From Artocarpus heterophyllus (taxonomy: Eukaryota; Streptophyta; Magnoliopsida; Rosales; Moraceae): a DNA stretch of 64,000 nucleotides. Both the position numbers and the translations under genes were made by a program. The stretch covers positions 31,654,930 through 31,718,929 of the forward strand of contig CM046343.1 in the NCBI GenBank assembly GCA_025403435.1. Reading direction: 5' to 3'. Positions 11,399 through 22,372 of the stretch are shown here, piece by piece; the stretch's first letter is position 1, and each line of letters starts with the position of its first letter. The notes under the pieces were generated by a model, which worked only from the letters and a program-made list of their open reading frames with translations, searched no databases and had not been told where the DNA came from.

Positions 11399-11541
11399 TG
11401 CGAATGTTTAGAAATCAAGTTCTAACTACTATAATGTAAAGCTCTTACATGTTATAGTGTAAAGCAAAAATATGTTATAGTGTAAAGCTCTCACATGCTA
11501 CAATGTTCAAGTTTCGACTTGGCTACTAAACACTTGCAACA
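11399..11541. mobile_element. Short MITE, family A
   Basis: The ends GCGAATGTTTAGAAATCAAG and, inverted, GCAAGTGTTTAGTAGCCAAG match. The core holds the family motif GTAAAGCTCTTACATG, repeated as GTAAAGCTCTCACATGCTAC. Confidence 0.7.
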
Positions 11542-11649
11542 CATTTGTTCCCCGAATTTATGAAATATTAACCAAAAAAAACTCCTTAAATTATGATTTT
11601 TAATACAAATGATACAATATCACTTAAATAATTAGGATAGTTGAAAATT

Positions 11650-11812
11650 TTGTATTTGGGAGAAGAGTTTCAACACTAGAGTTTACATCATAACTATAAC
11701 ATGTGAGAACTTTACATTATAGTATATTTTTACTTTACAGTGTAACATGTGAAAGCCTTATATTACTTGCGGTTTGAACTATAAAGTTCAAAACACTCTG
11801 CCCAATACCCTA
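11650..11812. mobile_element. Short MITE, family A
   Basis: The left end TGTATTTGGGAGAAGAGTTT matches the inverted right end TAGGGTATTGGGCAGAGTGT. The core has the inverted family motif ACATGTGAGAACTTTACA and a second diverged copy. The right flank begins TTA; the left flank is not clear. Confidence 0.65.
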
Positions 11813-11891
11813 TTAGTGAACTATTATACTGTTAGCTCACTCCAGTGCACTCATATGAAAGTGGAAGTAGAGATTTAAAAAAAAAAAATTA

Positions 11892-12055
11892 TTGGCCGTT
11901 TGAAAGATCGGTCGGAACCAACAATTTTGGTTTGATAACTTTAGCATGTGAGTGATATATACTTTAGCAACTTTTTGTTTTTTACTGTAGCATATAGAGC
12001 CTTATACTCTTCTCAGTTGTAACTGATGGTTCTAATTGATCTTCCAAATGACCTA
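11892..12055. mobile_element. Short MITE, family A, with TTA target duplication
   Basis: The ends TTGGCCGTTTGAAAGATC and, inverted, TAGGTCATTTGGAAGATC match. TTA flanks both sides (11889-11891 and 12056-12058), as expected for a PIF/Harbinger (Tourist-like) element. Confidence 0.75.
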
Positions 12056-12574
12056 TTAAGCTTTTATAATTTACTTTTTTAACAATTATAATATTTAAAT
12101 TATATCAACCTTCTAAACTCGGATTAGTTTTATGTGTGATAGAGTTACCAAGATACGTTTATATTATGTATCAAATTTCAATTATCTACCAAATTTTATT
12201 AAAAATTATTTGAAAAAGGAAGTTTTTGTTAGTACTCTATTAAGTTTAATGCTTAACACCAATAGTGCTGCACAACATCCTTTTTCTACCCTATTAAACC
12301 GAACAATTATACTCTAACAAAATAACTCTAAAAAAATCATTACAGATTTCGAATCAACATATTACTAACTAAAACACCCACACTATTTATTTATAATAAT
12401 AAAAATCAACTTATAAAGATATTGAGTTAAACTGAAATTTGTAAAATCCTTGAAATCTTAATTCCCATTTAATAGTTTCCTTTTTATCAATCAAAAAATA
12501 AGCAACACAAATTCCATCGAAGACAAACAAAACACTTAATAACGAAGTAAAAAATAGTGAACAAATTGATGGGC
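12056..12574. other. Gene-free AT-rich stretch
   Basis: No gene, RNA or clear repeat was recognised here. Confidence 0.6.
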
Positions 12575-12802
12575 CTATACATCAAATAGATTGAACCAGA
12601 GGACTGGTGTTGGCCAGCAAGGATGCACAAGGTGGAAGACATTCAACGGATTAACAGCCTCGCTAATCAATGGATATTCCTCAAGCCGTAATGGAAACTT
12701 GCCAAGCTTTCGCACCTCATCTTCCAAAATGTTGTATCTACAAACACGTTGATTCTGTCTAAAAAGGGGAGTGAATGTACATTTGCTTGAAAGGTTTTTC
12801 AA
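12575..12802 (-). pseudogene. F-box protein C-terminal fragment (duplicate of the 16-kb copy)
   Basis: The minus strand encodes VCRYNILEDEVRKLGKF and continues to LVHPCWPTPV. This parallels the tail of the decayed F-box gene near 16,150-16,010, which has VCRYNILEDKLQKHGKF and LVHPWWPPTPV in the same orientation. No F-box, promoter or start context is present, so it is a fragment from a local duplication of the gene's 3' end. Confidence 0.75.
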
Positions 12803-13154
12803 ATAACTATTTCACGCCTTTGAGCGTGTGTTGAGCCTTTGATTATATGTTGACAAATATTTGATTGTTGTAAATAACGTATCAAAGTAATGTCGTTTCT
12901 TTCATTATTATTACTAGTTTCTTGAGAATTGCTATAAATATTGGTATTTTGAGGGTTATGATTAAAAATTACTACACGTTTGCATTTTCTTGAATGAGTC
13001 TGAGAATCCTTTCCTAAAACTTATTATTTTTCTCCTTCCTCTTGTTTTAAATCATTGATTAATTTGTATGACCATTGCTGATTTTTTTTTCCTGATTTCT
13101 TTTATCCCAATAGCTTATCTTATAATTGTTTTATTGTTAGAATCTATTAGAAAT

Positions 13155-14049
13155 GACCCTTTAGAAGGTCTTATCGATAAATTTTTTTCTTCTATCTATT
13201 AGATCAATATCATACCGTTAAAAAAACAAATAAGCTCCCTAGTAATTTGATGGGTTCAAACACCAAATTATTTTTTTAAATTCCAAAAGCTAGAAAAAAA
13301 AAACCAACCCCTTTGATCTGATTAGATCAAAAAAAGAAACAAACAAAGAAAAAAAGAAAAACAGTTGGGTCTCACCGAAGGGAGGCAGGTCGTAGACAGA
13401 GATCGTGAGTCGCCACAGGGAGGATCTCACCACAGATCACAAGGGGGTTGGGTCTTGTAGCAGGTCATTGCGATTTGAGCTCACCAGCTAAATCTAAATT
13501 AGAACGCAAGCTCGTGGGCATTAGGGCTCGTCGATTCTGTCATCAAATAGTCGTTGTTGGGTTTGTCGAGTGTGGGTCACGACACTTCGGCCCTTTCCGT
13601 CTACCCATGTCGCCCCTTAGCTCGACTTGGTCTCAATGAAGATTGCAAAAAACCATGTGCCGTTGTGATGGAGATCTCAACCTTAGGCGTCATCGTGACG
13701 GAGAAGCCTAACCTCGGTGACATCGCGATATAGATCTCGTGATCTTAGTTGCACTTAGTTTGTTGCCACTCCTCCACCTCCGTGGCTGGCCGTTGATCGC
13801 CCATGTCCAGCCACCAACGCCACGCACCTACCTCCACAATGGGTTGTTTTGAATTAATATTTTTTCAATTTTAATTATTTAATTGTTGGATTAAATTATA
13901 AATATTAGGTATAGATGTGTTTATTTTTGTTTTTGCAAAACTTAGATTTTGAACCATTGGATTTTAATCTAACAATTCAAAAAATAAAAGTAATAAAAGC
14001 ACTTATTGATAAGAAATTATTCTTATTGATAAGACCTTTTTAGTGGGTC
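13155..14049. mobile_element. TIR element candidate with GC-rich interior (895 bp)
   Basis: The left end GACCCTTTAGAAGGTCTTAT matches the inverted right end GACCCACTAAAAAGGTCTTA. The interior (about 13,370-13,860) is unusually GC- and CpG-rich for this region, with repeated phrases such as CATCGTGACGGAGA and CATCGCGATATAGATCTC. No protein family was recognised and no clean target duplication was seen. Confidence 0.5.
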
Positions 14050-14224
14050 TTATCATAGCATTTCCTGTCTTTTTTATTATTTTAAAAAATCTTATCTCTT
14101 TTTGTGCCTCTTTTTGTTCTTATCTTCCCAATCTGTTTTTTTTTTTTGGAAATATATCATTGAAAATCATCTAATTTATTCCAATGCAATGATTTCTATC
14201 AAATATATTTTTGATTAAATATTT

Positions 14225-15507
14225 AGGTAAATTACTGGATTGGTTTTCAACCTTTCATAAAAGTAAAATTTTGGTCCCCCAACCTTTTTTTTATTATTAT
14301 TTTTCAATCTTCGGCCTTTTATTTTAGTTGTTGAGTGACCATTTTAATAGTTGGCTGTAAATTCGGCACCATGTTAGGGGCATGTGACTACTTTGATAGG
14401 GGTATTTTAGTAAAATAACCAATATTTTTTTAAAAAAATAAAATTAAAACATAAAAAAGTTAAAAAAATAAAAAAGAAAGAAAAATAAAAAATCTCATGA
14501 ATTAAAAAAAAAACAGAAAGAAAATTGTTTAGTCTCCTCCATCTCTACTCCAATCCCCTTCCTTCGCTCATCAATCTCCTTCTCCTCTAGCATCCTTCTC
14601 TCTAATTTTTCTTTGATCTCACCTACTCTACTCCGCCGCAACAGAACTTCAAGCACCGCATCTTCACATGCCTGAACAAGCTCTCCAACCGCGACACCTA
14701 TGGCGTCGTCTCTATAGAGCTCGAGTCCATTGCTCGTGACCTCAAGTCAAGCTCCCTTGGCGCATTCATCTCCTACATCCACACCATCGAAGCCTCCAAC
14801 AATTTGCCAATGAGGAAGCAATGTGTTCGCCTCCTCACTATCCTCTTGGAGAGCCATGGCAACTCTCTCTCCTCACATCATGAAGATCTTCATTAGCATC
14901 ATCTGTTGCCTCTGCGACCCTAACTCGGTGGTCTGATTTGCTTGCATCAAGGCCATCGGTGCCCTTCGATGCCACGTTAGCAAGTTGCCACTCTCAGCAT
15001 TTTTGAAGCCACTCTCCAACATGCTATTCATGGAGCAGGACCATAATTTGCATATAGGGGGTGCGAAGGGAGAAAGGTTGACAAAGTTGGAAGGGCTCCA
15101 GGAAGGGCGACATGGTGTGGGGGGTGGGGTCATCGACTGGGGTTGGGGCGGTTGGGCGCAGAGGCAAGGGTCGTCGACACTGGAGGGGGCGATGGGTAGA
15201 TATGGGCGATGGGGAAGGGTTTTCGTTTTTGGTTTTTTTCTTTTCTCTTTTTTTTTTTTTTGCTGATTTTGAATTTTTGGATAAAATTCAAATCAATGGC
15301 TGTGATTTGGTGTTTTTAAATCAAGAGTTGTAATTTACCTTTATTTTTTTATGTATAAAATATTTGAAGGATAATTTAATAATTTTTATTTTTTAACGGT
15401 CAAACTTAATGGTTTGATTGCTAAAATGCTTCCTCAACAACTAAAACAAAAGAGTACTTAAAATTTTTTTAAAAAAAAAAGTTGGGGACCAATCTAACAA
15501 TTTACCC
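14225..15507. mobile_element. Pack-MULE candidate: TIR element with 9-bp target duplication
   Basis: The left end AGGTAAATTACTGGATTGGT and the inverted right end GGGTAAATTGTTAGATTGGT match at about 15 of 20 positions, and similarity continues inward for more than 100 bp. TAAATATTT (9 bp) flanks both sides, at 14216-14224 and 15508-15516, the length made by Mutator-type transposases. The element encodes no transposase but carries a fragment of a host TORTIFOLIA1-like gene (14642-15065). Because AAATATTT is itself palindromic, part of the flank could instead belong to the TIR. Confidence 0.72.
14642..15065 (+). pseudogene. Captured fragment of TORTIFOLIA1-like (SPIRAL2-like) gene, broken
   Basis: Translation from 14642 gives about 84 codons that read as the N-terminal HEAT-repeat region of TORTIFOLIA1-like microtubule-associated proteins (FKHRIFTCLNKLSNRDT, later MRKQCVRLLTILLESHGNSL), ending at TAG 14894-14896. 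Similarity continues in another frame (LSPHIMKIF, then ALRCHVSKLPLSAFLKPLS and MEQDHNLHIGGA), interrupted by one TGA. So there is one frameshift and one stop. Base composition is much more GC-rich than the flanks. The intact gene binds microtubules and affects directional growth; this piece holds only part of the first exon-like region and cannot be functional. Confidence 0.78.
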
Positions 15508-15644
15508 TAAATATTTTATCAAACAAAATTTTAAATCTAGTTAATCATCATCACTTTAAGTTTTGTCCCATTTTCTTTCTTTTTTTTTTTTTTTTTTTTT
15601 GCTTCTTCATTACCTCGACATTTTGCCCCTATTAAAATTTTTAA

Positions 15645-15770
15645 GAGTAAATTGCATTATTGTACATGAAACTATTCATTTTTCTATAATACACTTTAAA
15701 CTTTTAATTTTTGTAAAATGTACCATAAACTTTAAAATAACTGACAATTAAGATCATGGAGCAATAACAA
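15645..15770. repeat. Half copy of the foldback family found at 62938-63270
   Basis: AGTAAATTGCATTATTGTAC, then an ACTATTCAT stretch and CATAAACTTTAAAATAACTG, parallels the left arm of the 62.9-kb foldback element. The opposite arm is missing. Confidence 0.55.
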
Positions 15771-16009
15771 TTCATCTAGACGGATCGAAGCTACTTCGTC
15801 GTTTTCGGTGGCAAGTTCATTTGGACAGTCTCGCCATCACGCGCGCTGAGAAGCAGAGAGATAGAAGAGAGAGGAGGGAGAGAAAGAAAAAGAGCGCGAG
15901 AGAAGAGAGTGAGAGAAAGGAAAGAGATGTGCGGGAGAGGAGGAGATGGAGATTGACGACGGGGGGGATACACAACAGTTGGAAGCGGATGATGAGGAAC
16001 TGGTGTCGG

Positions 16010-16814
16010 CGGCCACCAAGGATGCACAAGGTGGTAAACATTCAACAGATTAGCAGCCACGTTAATCAATTGATAATCCCCAAGCCGTACTGGAAATTTG
16101 CCATGCTTTTGCAGCTTATCTTCCAAAATGTTATATCTACAAACATGATTGTCAATGTATACCAATATAACATCCCCATTTTTTGTGTGCCAAAAACCAG
16201 AATGTACTTGACATCTTTCCCTTCAATGCATGCCTCATGCACCAAATCCCACGAGCAGTTCCTCAGTTCCCACACTCTCAAAATTTCCCCTCCGTCGCTC
16301 TCCTTTTCCGGCAAACAGGCAAGCCGAAGCCGGTCCCGGCAAGCTTCAAGGAACAGATTAACACACCATTGATGCGATTTAATCCACCTCACTACATCAA
16401 ATTTAAACACCGGATTAAGATTAGCGGGCAGGTCGATAAAACGCCAGTGGTAATTCAAGTAATCTGATGATGGTGGTGATGAAGTTCCTATTAATTCTGG
16501 CAGAATACTACATGAGATTCGGTCCCGGATCTTTCCCGTGGCCAGTGGTATCCACATTGGTATATTTTGAACTGAAAGAAAAAAGTATAGAGCAGTGATT
16601 TGGAACCAGGATCGGGACCGGAACTTTGCTGCTGGTTGTGATCAGTGAAACTATGGAAGAAATAAGGACTTGAAATCAGAGAAAACCAGTGCTTGCAAAT
16701 AATTTCGCATCGGATTGCAGATCGGAGATCAAGCTGAACGAGTATTTCATGAAGAAGATCGTCAGTAACGTTGTTCAAGAATTTAGCATGGTTCTTCGGT
16801 TTCGCTGATATCAA
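16010..16814 (-). pseudogene. Decayed F-box protein gene
   Basis: The minus strand from 16814 encodes an N-terminal F-box (about residues 10-50: LNNVTDDLLHEILVQLDL, SAIRCEIICKHWFSLISSP). Near 16,555 the frame changes; a tttctttcag acceptor-like string there leaves a small intron possible. The second frame runs to about 16,165, where another one-base shift is needed to reach the C-terminal segment ending LVHPWWPPTPVP near 16,010. Past that point the sequence is low-complexity and unlike F-box proteins. F-box proteins recruit substrates to SCF ubiquitin ligases; this copy looks non-functional. Confidence 0.78.
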
Positions 16815-18437
16815 GCTTGCTCTCTTATATCTTAAAAAAAATAATAATAATAATAATCGTGTGTGTATGTATATTTTGATTATTGCTTAGAATATTAATT
16901 TTATAATAATAATTTCCTCACATATTGTAATTTTTTTATTGGCTTAATCCTAATACAAATATTTGTAGATACGGGCGATTCAATATTTGCAATTAATTTT
17001 TAGAACTTTTTTTAGATGAATTTGTTTAGACTTCCTAAACTTTTATGTTTCTCATTACTGTTAATAAAAAAGGGCAACTTACCGAAACCTTGTTTAAAAT
17101 GGTTATATTTTTGTTTGAAAGCATGATGATATTAAATATAATATCTACTTCATCAAAAAAATTAAACAAAAAAAAGAGAGTTATTTTGATAATAGGAACA
17201 GTAATTCATATTTCTCTTCTGAAATCGTATATCATTTACTTTTTCTTTTTTTAAGTTTATACATATTAATGTATTCATTTAAGTACAATATTATATTGCA
17301 TAATATCTGAAAAAAAATGTATTTTTTTAACTTAAAGTCTATATGTTAATTCTTTAATTAATATATCTTTTTATTTTATTACGAAGATAGAGTATCGCGA
17401 GTACCACCGTAAACCCCTAACCTGCTCCATAGCCCATCAATTTATATAGGTTGATAGGGTGGGCATGGGGATTGTTTTTTGATATGGATTGATGAAAAGA
17501 CTACCGGCCCCAAACCTACTCATTTGCCATCCTGGAGGTAACCTAACGTGATTCACTAGATCATGAACTCGGTCACACAATCCATTGAGACCCTCACAAC
17601 CACAACGGACCTCTACAACCTTGTGGTCGTGACCCCAACAATAAGGCTGAGATAGAACTTTGCAAACCTCACAAAGTCAATGTGACCAAATTCCAACGGA
17701 CATCGCGATGGGGATGCAACCTTAGGGTGTGTCATCACAAGCCGTGGCGATTTGGGGTCGTTGATGATCAACAATAACGAAGACCTGGATTTTTTTTAGA
17801 TAGCTTTTTGTGTTAATTTTTTTTAGTTTTGGGTTTTTGAAGAATCTAGTACGTATAGACTCATTTAACTAATGGTGAGCTTGTTCATTCTTTACTGTTA
17901 GATGCAGACTTTATGACCATAAAAAATGCCTCCTTTGATGAGGAAAAATGGGGTCTCTTATTTTAGACTTTTCCTACAAAAATATATATGTTAAAGGCTC
18001 ATACCAGTAGTGCATGTTTAACTAAATACTTATCAGCTTATAGATTAGACCCTAACTAGTGGAGCATATTTTCAGGTCTTACCGTAAAAATCTCATACTA
18101 AAAGGGAAAAAATTTGCCTTGTTATTCAAAAGAATAACAAGCTAACAAAACTTAGAACGCTCACATCTGTATATTGCATTTTGTACCCGCTTATTTGGTG
18201 CATAATTGCTTCCATTTTTACTAGATATAATGTTCAATAATTGAGCAGTTTACTCCTAGTTAGAGGTCTCACGCGCATGATCAATTTCCCTGATATTTAA
18301 TGTTGTATTCGTCCTACCTAAAATTCTGTATAGACAGGCCCACACACAAAAGTTTCAAAGCCACTTGGGGACCATTGTGAAATACGAAAAAAAAATAAGG
18401 GGAAGTTTACATAAATTTCACTTTTTCATTTTTCGCA
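16815..18437. other. Gene-free stretch upstream of the CCT gene
   Basis: AT-rich, with a more GC-rich patch at about 17,400-17,790 containing phrases such as GACCCTCACAACCACAAC. It may be the worn remains of a transposable element. The end of the stretch is the CCT gene promoter. Confidence 0.6.
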
Positions 18438-18445
18438 TATAAATA
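18438..18445 (+). promoter_or_regulatory. TATA box of the CCT-motif gene
   Basis: TATAAATA about 250 bp upstream of the main ATG, followed about 35 bp later by a CT-rich stretch and a GAGA-rich leader (18,474-18,560) typical of plant 5' UTRs. Confidence 0.6.
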
Positions 18446-18597
18446 ACATTGTCCAAACCAGTTAGTGGACTAGCTCTCTCTCTGCCTCTTCCTGCATGTT
18501 TCAAACTCTATAATAGAGAGAGAAACAGAGACATCAGAGACAGAGAGAGAGAAAAAAAAATAGCCTTGTGAAAATCCCAAGCTCCCGATTAACCCAA

Positions 18598-18648
18598 ATG
18601 AGCTCTCAGCTTGTCAGTGCTACTACTCAAAACACCCTGACAAAATAA
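18598..18648 (+). other. Upstream ORF (16 codons) in the CCT gene leader
   Basis: An ATG at 18598 opens a 16-codon frame closing at TAA 18646-18648, 42 nt before the main start at 18691. It lies downstream of the TATA box, so it should be in the mRNA. It could lower or tune translation of the main frame; that is inference. Confidence 0.5.
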
Positions 18649-18690
18649 CCAAACAAAACCCACCAAACCAACCAAAAAAAAGAGAACACA

Positions 18691-19632
18691 ATGTCTTCTG
18701 ATCTCTTCATGTTTGACGGGTCTTTCTATCACCATTCTTCATCAAGCCCAGAAGCAGTGGTCTCTTCAGAGGCAGAGCTCTTCTTCAACGACAATGAATT
18801 TTTCTCTCCTTTCTCAGACTCAGCCATTGATATTCTCCAAGCACTTTCAGACATAGACCCCACAAAACAACAAAACCAACAAATTGACCAAAACCCACTA
18901 CTTCTTGATCAACATCAACATCAACAACAACAAGAACAAACCCAGATTTCATTTTCACCCCCAAGTCAACATCTCCAAAGCCTAAGCCTTTACAACAACC
19001 CGAATTTCGGAAATGGGTTCGCAAATCTCGACGGTTTTCAGGTCAAAACCGAGGAATGCTGCCAAGTGGGTAGTAGTAATTTCGAGAATATCAACTGTTA
19101 TTACAACAACAATTATAGTAGTAGTCCCATATTCGGCCCGCATAGCTATACCGCTGGTGGGGTTGAAAATGTGGCAAAGTTTATGCAGAGGAGTTGTTCG
19201 TCTTCTGGGTTTCTCTTCGACGCTAGTAATTTAATGGAGTCTCCAAGCTTTCATAACCAAGCCGCCTCCTTTAGCTCACCTGAGAATAATAATGCCTTTT
19301 TAGCTGGTCATATGAGAAGGGTTTACAGCACAGGGGATTTGCAGGTCAGAATATAACATATATATATGTGTGTGTGTGTGTGTGAGATAAATCATTTTCT
19401 TTTTAATTTTATTTGATGAGATTTTCTTATTTTTTGGGAGGGACAGAATTTTGGAACGACAATAACGACCCAAAGGTCGTTTTCGAGACCTTTGGCGAAT
19501 ACTGCAGAGAATTCGTTCATGGAAGAAGGGAATATCAAAGTGGGAAAGTACAGCGCAGAGGAAAGGAAAGAGAGGATTTCGAAGTACAGAGCCAAAAGAA
19601 CTCTCAGAAACTTCAACAAGACAATTAAGGTA

Positions 19633-19671
<39 letters not shown>

Positions 19672-20517
19672 ACAAATTAAATTAAAAACACAAAATTAAA
19701 CAATTAAATCTTAATTAATATAATCAAATGTTGTATTTTGGGTTTATGATTGTTTGGTTTGTTTGCTGTGTAACAAGTATGCATGTAGAAAAACGCTAGC
19801 CGACAACAGGCCACGCATACGTGGCAGATTCGCGCGCAACGACGAGCCTGAGACTCCCAAAGCACCTTCCTCCACCAGATATGAAGACGAAGATGACCTC
19901 TGGGTATGTCATGTTAATTTATGAAGAAATTATAATGATATTTTCATAGAACTCTCAAGAAATTTTTTATTCTATTCACTAATAATTATAACATTTTTTT
20001 TTATTATGATATCTAACATGACATTTATTCAACATACCACGAATGTTATAGAGGTGTAATTGTAACTTGTAAGGGGGTGTTTGGCAGTGGTGAGAACCGT
20101 TTAGTTTTCACTACAATATCAGTTATGAACAGTGTAAATCTCTCACATGCTACAGTAACAATAAAAAAATATACTACAGTATAAAATCTCATATGTTACA
20201 GTAAAAGTGGTTCCTACCACCCTTTCAAACACCCTATAAATTTGTGAATTTTTAAAAAATTAACTATGGTCAATATAGCTTGCATTTAATATATATTTTT
20301 GTTTATAGGTGTAGATATATATTTTCTTTTAATTTATGAGGATGACATATTTTGGGATCATTAAATGGGGAAATGAATATAATTGTAATGGAAGTTTGAA
20401 TTTGGTGTGTGGCAGCTTGAAGGGCTGCATCAAGAGGAGGAAGACAATGAAACAGTGATTAGAGGACAGTTTGTGAACAGTTATGGGCCCACAGAGTTCC
20501 AGTATTCTGGCTTTTGA
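18691..20517 (+). CDS. CCT-motif family transcriptional regulator (no B-box), 4 exons, 354 aa
   Basis: Exons 18691-19344, 19447-19629, 19778-19903 and 20416-20517, all GT-AG and all phase 0. The first 218 residues are acidic and Ser/Asn/Gln-rich with a poly-Q/H stretch and no B-box zinc finger, so this is a CCT-only (CMF) protein rather than a true CONSTANS-like protein. The CCT domain (about 256-299) reads ERKERISKYRAKRTLRNF, then across the exon 2/3 junction KYACRKTLADNRPRIRGRFA. The intron splitting it after Lys is a common position in this family. The CCT domain gives nuclear localisation and NF-Y/DNA contact; relatives act in sugar, light or flowering responses, but the exact role here is unknown. 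Intron 3 contains a MITE (20073-20236). The tail (GPTEFQYSGF) is plausible for the family. Confidence 0.92.
19635..19666. repeat. (TA)n microsatellite in CCT gene intron 2
   Basis: Uninterrupted TA units directly after the 5' splice site of intron 2. A shorter (TG)n run lies at 19368-19384 in intron 1. Confidence 0.95.
20073..20236. mobile_element. Short MITE, family A, in CCT gene intron 3, TAA target duplication
   Basis: The left end GGGGGTGTTTGGCAGTGGT and the inverted right end TAGGGTGTTTGAAAGGGTGG match. TAA flanks both sides (20070-20072 and 20237-20239). The core carries the family motif twice (GTAAATCTCTCACATGCTAC and GTATAAAATCTCATATGTTA). The TWA duplication and GGG-x-TGTTTGG ends fit Tourist-like (PIF/Harbinger) MITEs. 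Confidence 0.82.
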
Positions 20518-22180
20518 TAGTTGGAAGAGAAGAATTAAAGGAAATATGTGAGCAGAAGAAGAAGAAGTAAAGAAAGAAGCTTTTTCCTTGGTGGAGCTTT
20601 TCTCTGGTGGAGCATTTCTTTACAATATTTTAGGTCCGGACCACAATATGGCCACAAATTGCCTTTTTGAGCAAAAGAATCAAAGGGCTTTTCCTTTTCT
20701 TTCTTTTTTTTCCTTATTTTAATAAGACGCACCAAAAATTGTTGCGGCTGAGTTTAATCTAGTTGGGTAGTTGTAGGCTGGTTGGCAGTAATTAGCTCTT
20801 TCTAGTTTTTTTTTTAAATTTTTCTGTTCTGTTTTCGATTATATGTGACTTCTTCTATGTATACATGGCCAATAATATAAATCTTTTTTTTTTAGAAAAA
20901 TGTTTGATTTTATGTAAGAGTGTATATTTGTTTCATAAATTTGACGAGACAGTCTAAACATATATTTAATTTTTACAAGATAAAATATTATAGCATAATA
21001 ATTTAAACCTATAAAACAAACATGCGATTAAATTTTTTGAAAAAACACACTGTCAACACAAGGATATAACCTTATGCTCTTTTTGGATTTATATATGTGA
21101 AGCTTGAAAAAAAATATACCATTTTGTTAATTTGCTTGGCAGAGTCAGGTTCACGAATCTTTAAAAGGAGAAATTAGTGCCACTACAGTTTTTTGCTGTC
21201 CCAAAATCACGAGTCACAATTTCTCTTTTCAAAATTTTCTGAACTGGAAATGAAAGCTTGCTTGAAATAAATTGCTGAGAAAAAAAGAAGAAGCCAATTA
21301 ATTCTTTTCTACCCAGTGCAGAACATTTTTCCATTTTTTGGGAGCAGAAGCCGACATAACATAATAGTAACGACCATGTTTGAAATGATGTACATGTAAG
21401 AACAAACAGGTTAGATACATATTGCAGTAAAACATGGTGTGGGTTTGTAAAAGATGATTTTCTCAATTTTCTTGCCCCCAAAATCTAGTTGATTTATAGG
21501 GCAATTATGTTTTCCTTGACCAATGTTTCATTGGAAATGTAGCTAAATCTTTTTTTAACCGACCATTAATTGAATGTTATGAATTAAATATCATAATTCT
21601 TCACAAAATTTAATTGTTTCAGCCTCAATGAGAAAGTACATCTATTTCTAGCTGTTACGGTAATACGTTATAATGATAATGAGGATCACAAGAGAAAATC
21701 ATACGCGTCCATTTATACTCATTATGTTTTCTTTAGCCGCGTCACAAAAATAATTAGGCTCCAAAACTTAATAAAATTTGAAATCAATATCCGATATTAT
21801 AAAACTTTTGTGTATGATGCACAAGTAATCCTTGTATTAAATTAGGTCTCCTTTGGCAACTCTAAGAAGAAGTTGATCATTTGCCGAGACAACTTGCATG
21901 CTTTCATCATGTAAATTGTAAAGCATAAATATGTGAAATTCCCATTCTTGCAACTGGAACTTGCTATTAAAATTCCAATCCAACACTAATCACTACGTCC
22001 TACAAGTTGCTACAACTTTATAGGATTTAGGCAGTTTCTGAAACTGATAATTGGTAGCAATAAAGGCAAAGTTTTCAAATCTTGGTTGGAAATGGAATAT
22101 GACGTTATAGGAACTCACTAACTGGCATGTTATTCCGTGGAAGTAATAACTTTATACATTGTACATAACATATACCTTTA

Positions 22181-22372
22181 GCAGCCGTTTAGAAAAAAAT
22201 GTCATACTTCACTAAAGTGGCTTTTTTTCATGACCAGTGAAAGTTGGAATAATTTTATCATGACATATGAGAGCTTTACTTTATAGTCTATTTTTGTTTT
22301 ATGTAATGCATGTGAGAGTTTTATACTACATCAGTTTCAACATTGAAGTTAGAACAGAGTTACCAAACGCAC
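22181..22372. mobile_element. Short MITE, family A (diverged)
   Basis: The ends AGCAGCCGTTTAGAAAA and, inverted, GTGCGTTTGGTAACTC are similar. The core has the inverted motif ACATATGAGAGCTTTACT and then GCATGTGAGAGTTTTATA. Confidence 0.6.

Noticed and set aside
13448..13639. Open frame in the GC-rich interior of the 13.2-14.0 kb element
   Set aside because: Only about 60 codons, no family recognised, and its length is explained by high GC content.
15821..16372. 183-codon open frame on the plus strand
   Set aside because: It is the shadow of the minus-strand F-box pseudogene plus an Arg/Glu-rich low-complexity stretch.
20535..20735. Minus-strand open frame after the CCT gene
   Set aside because: Lys-rich start and Leu run come from the CCT gene 3' UTR; no homology.
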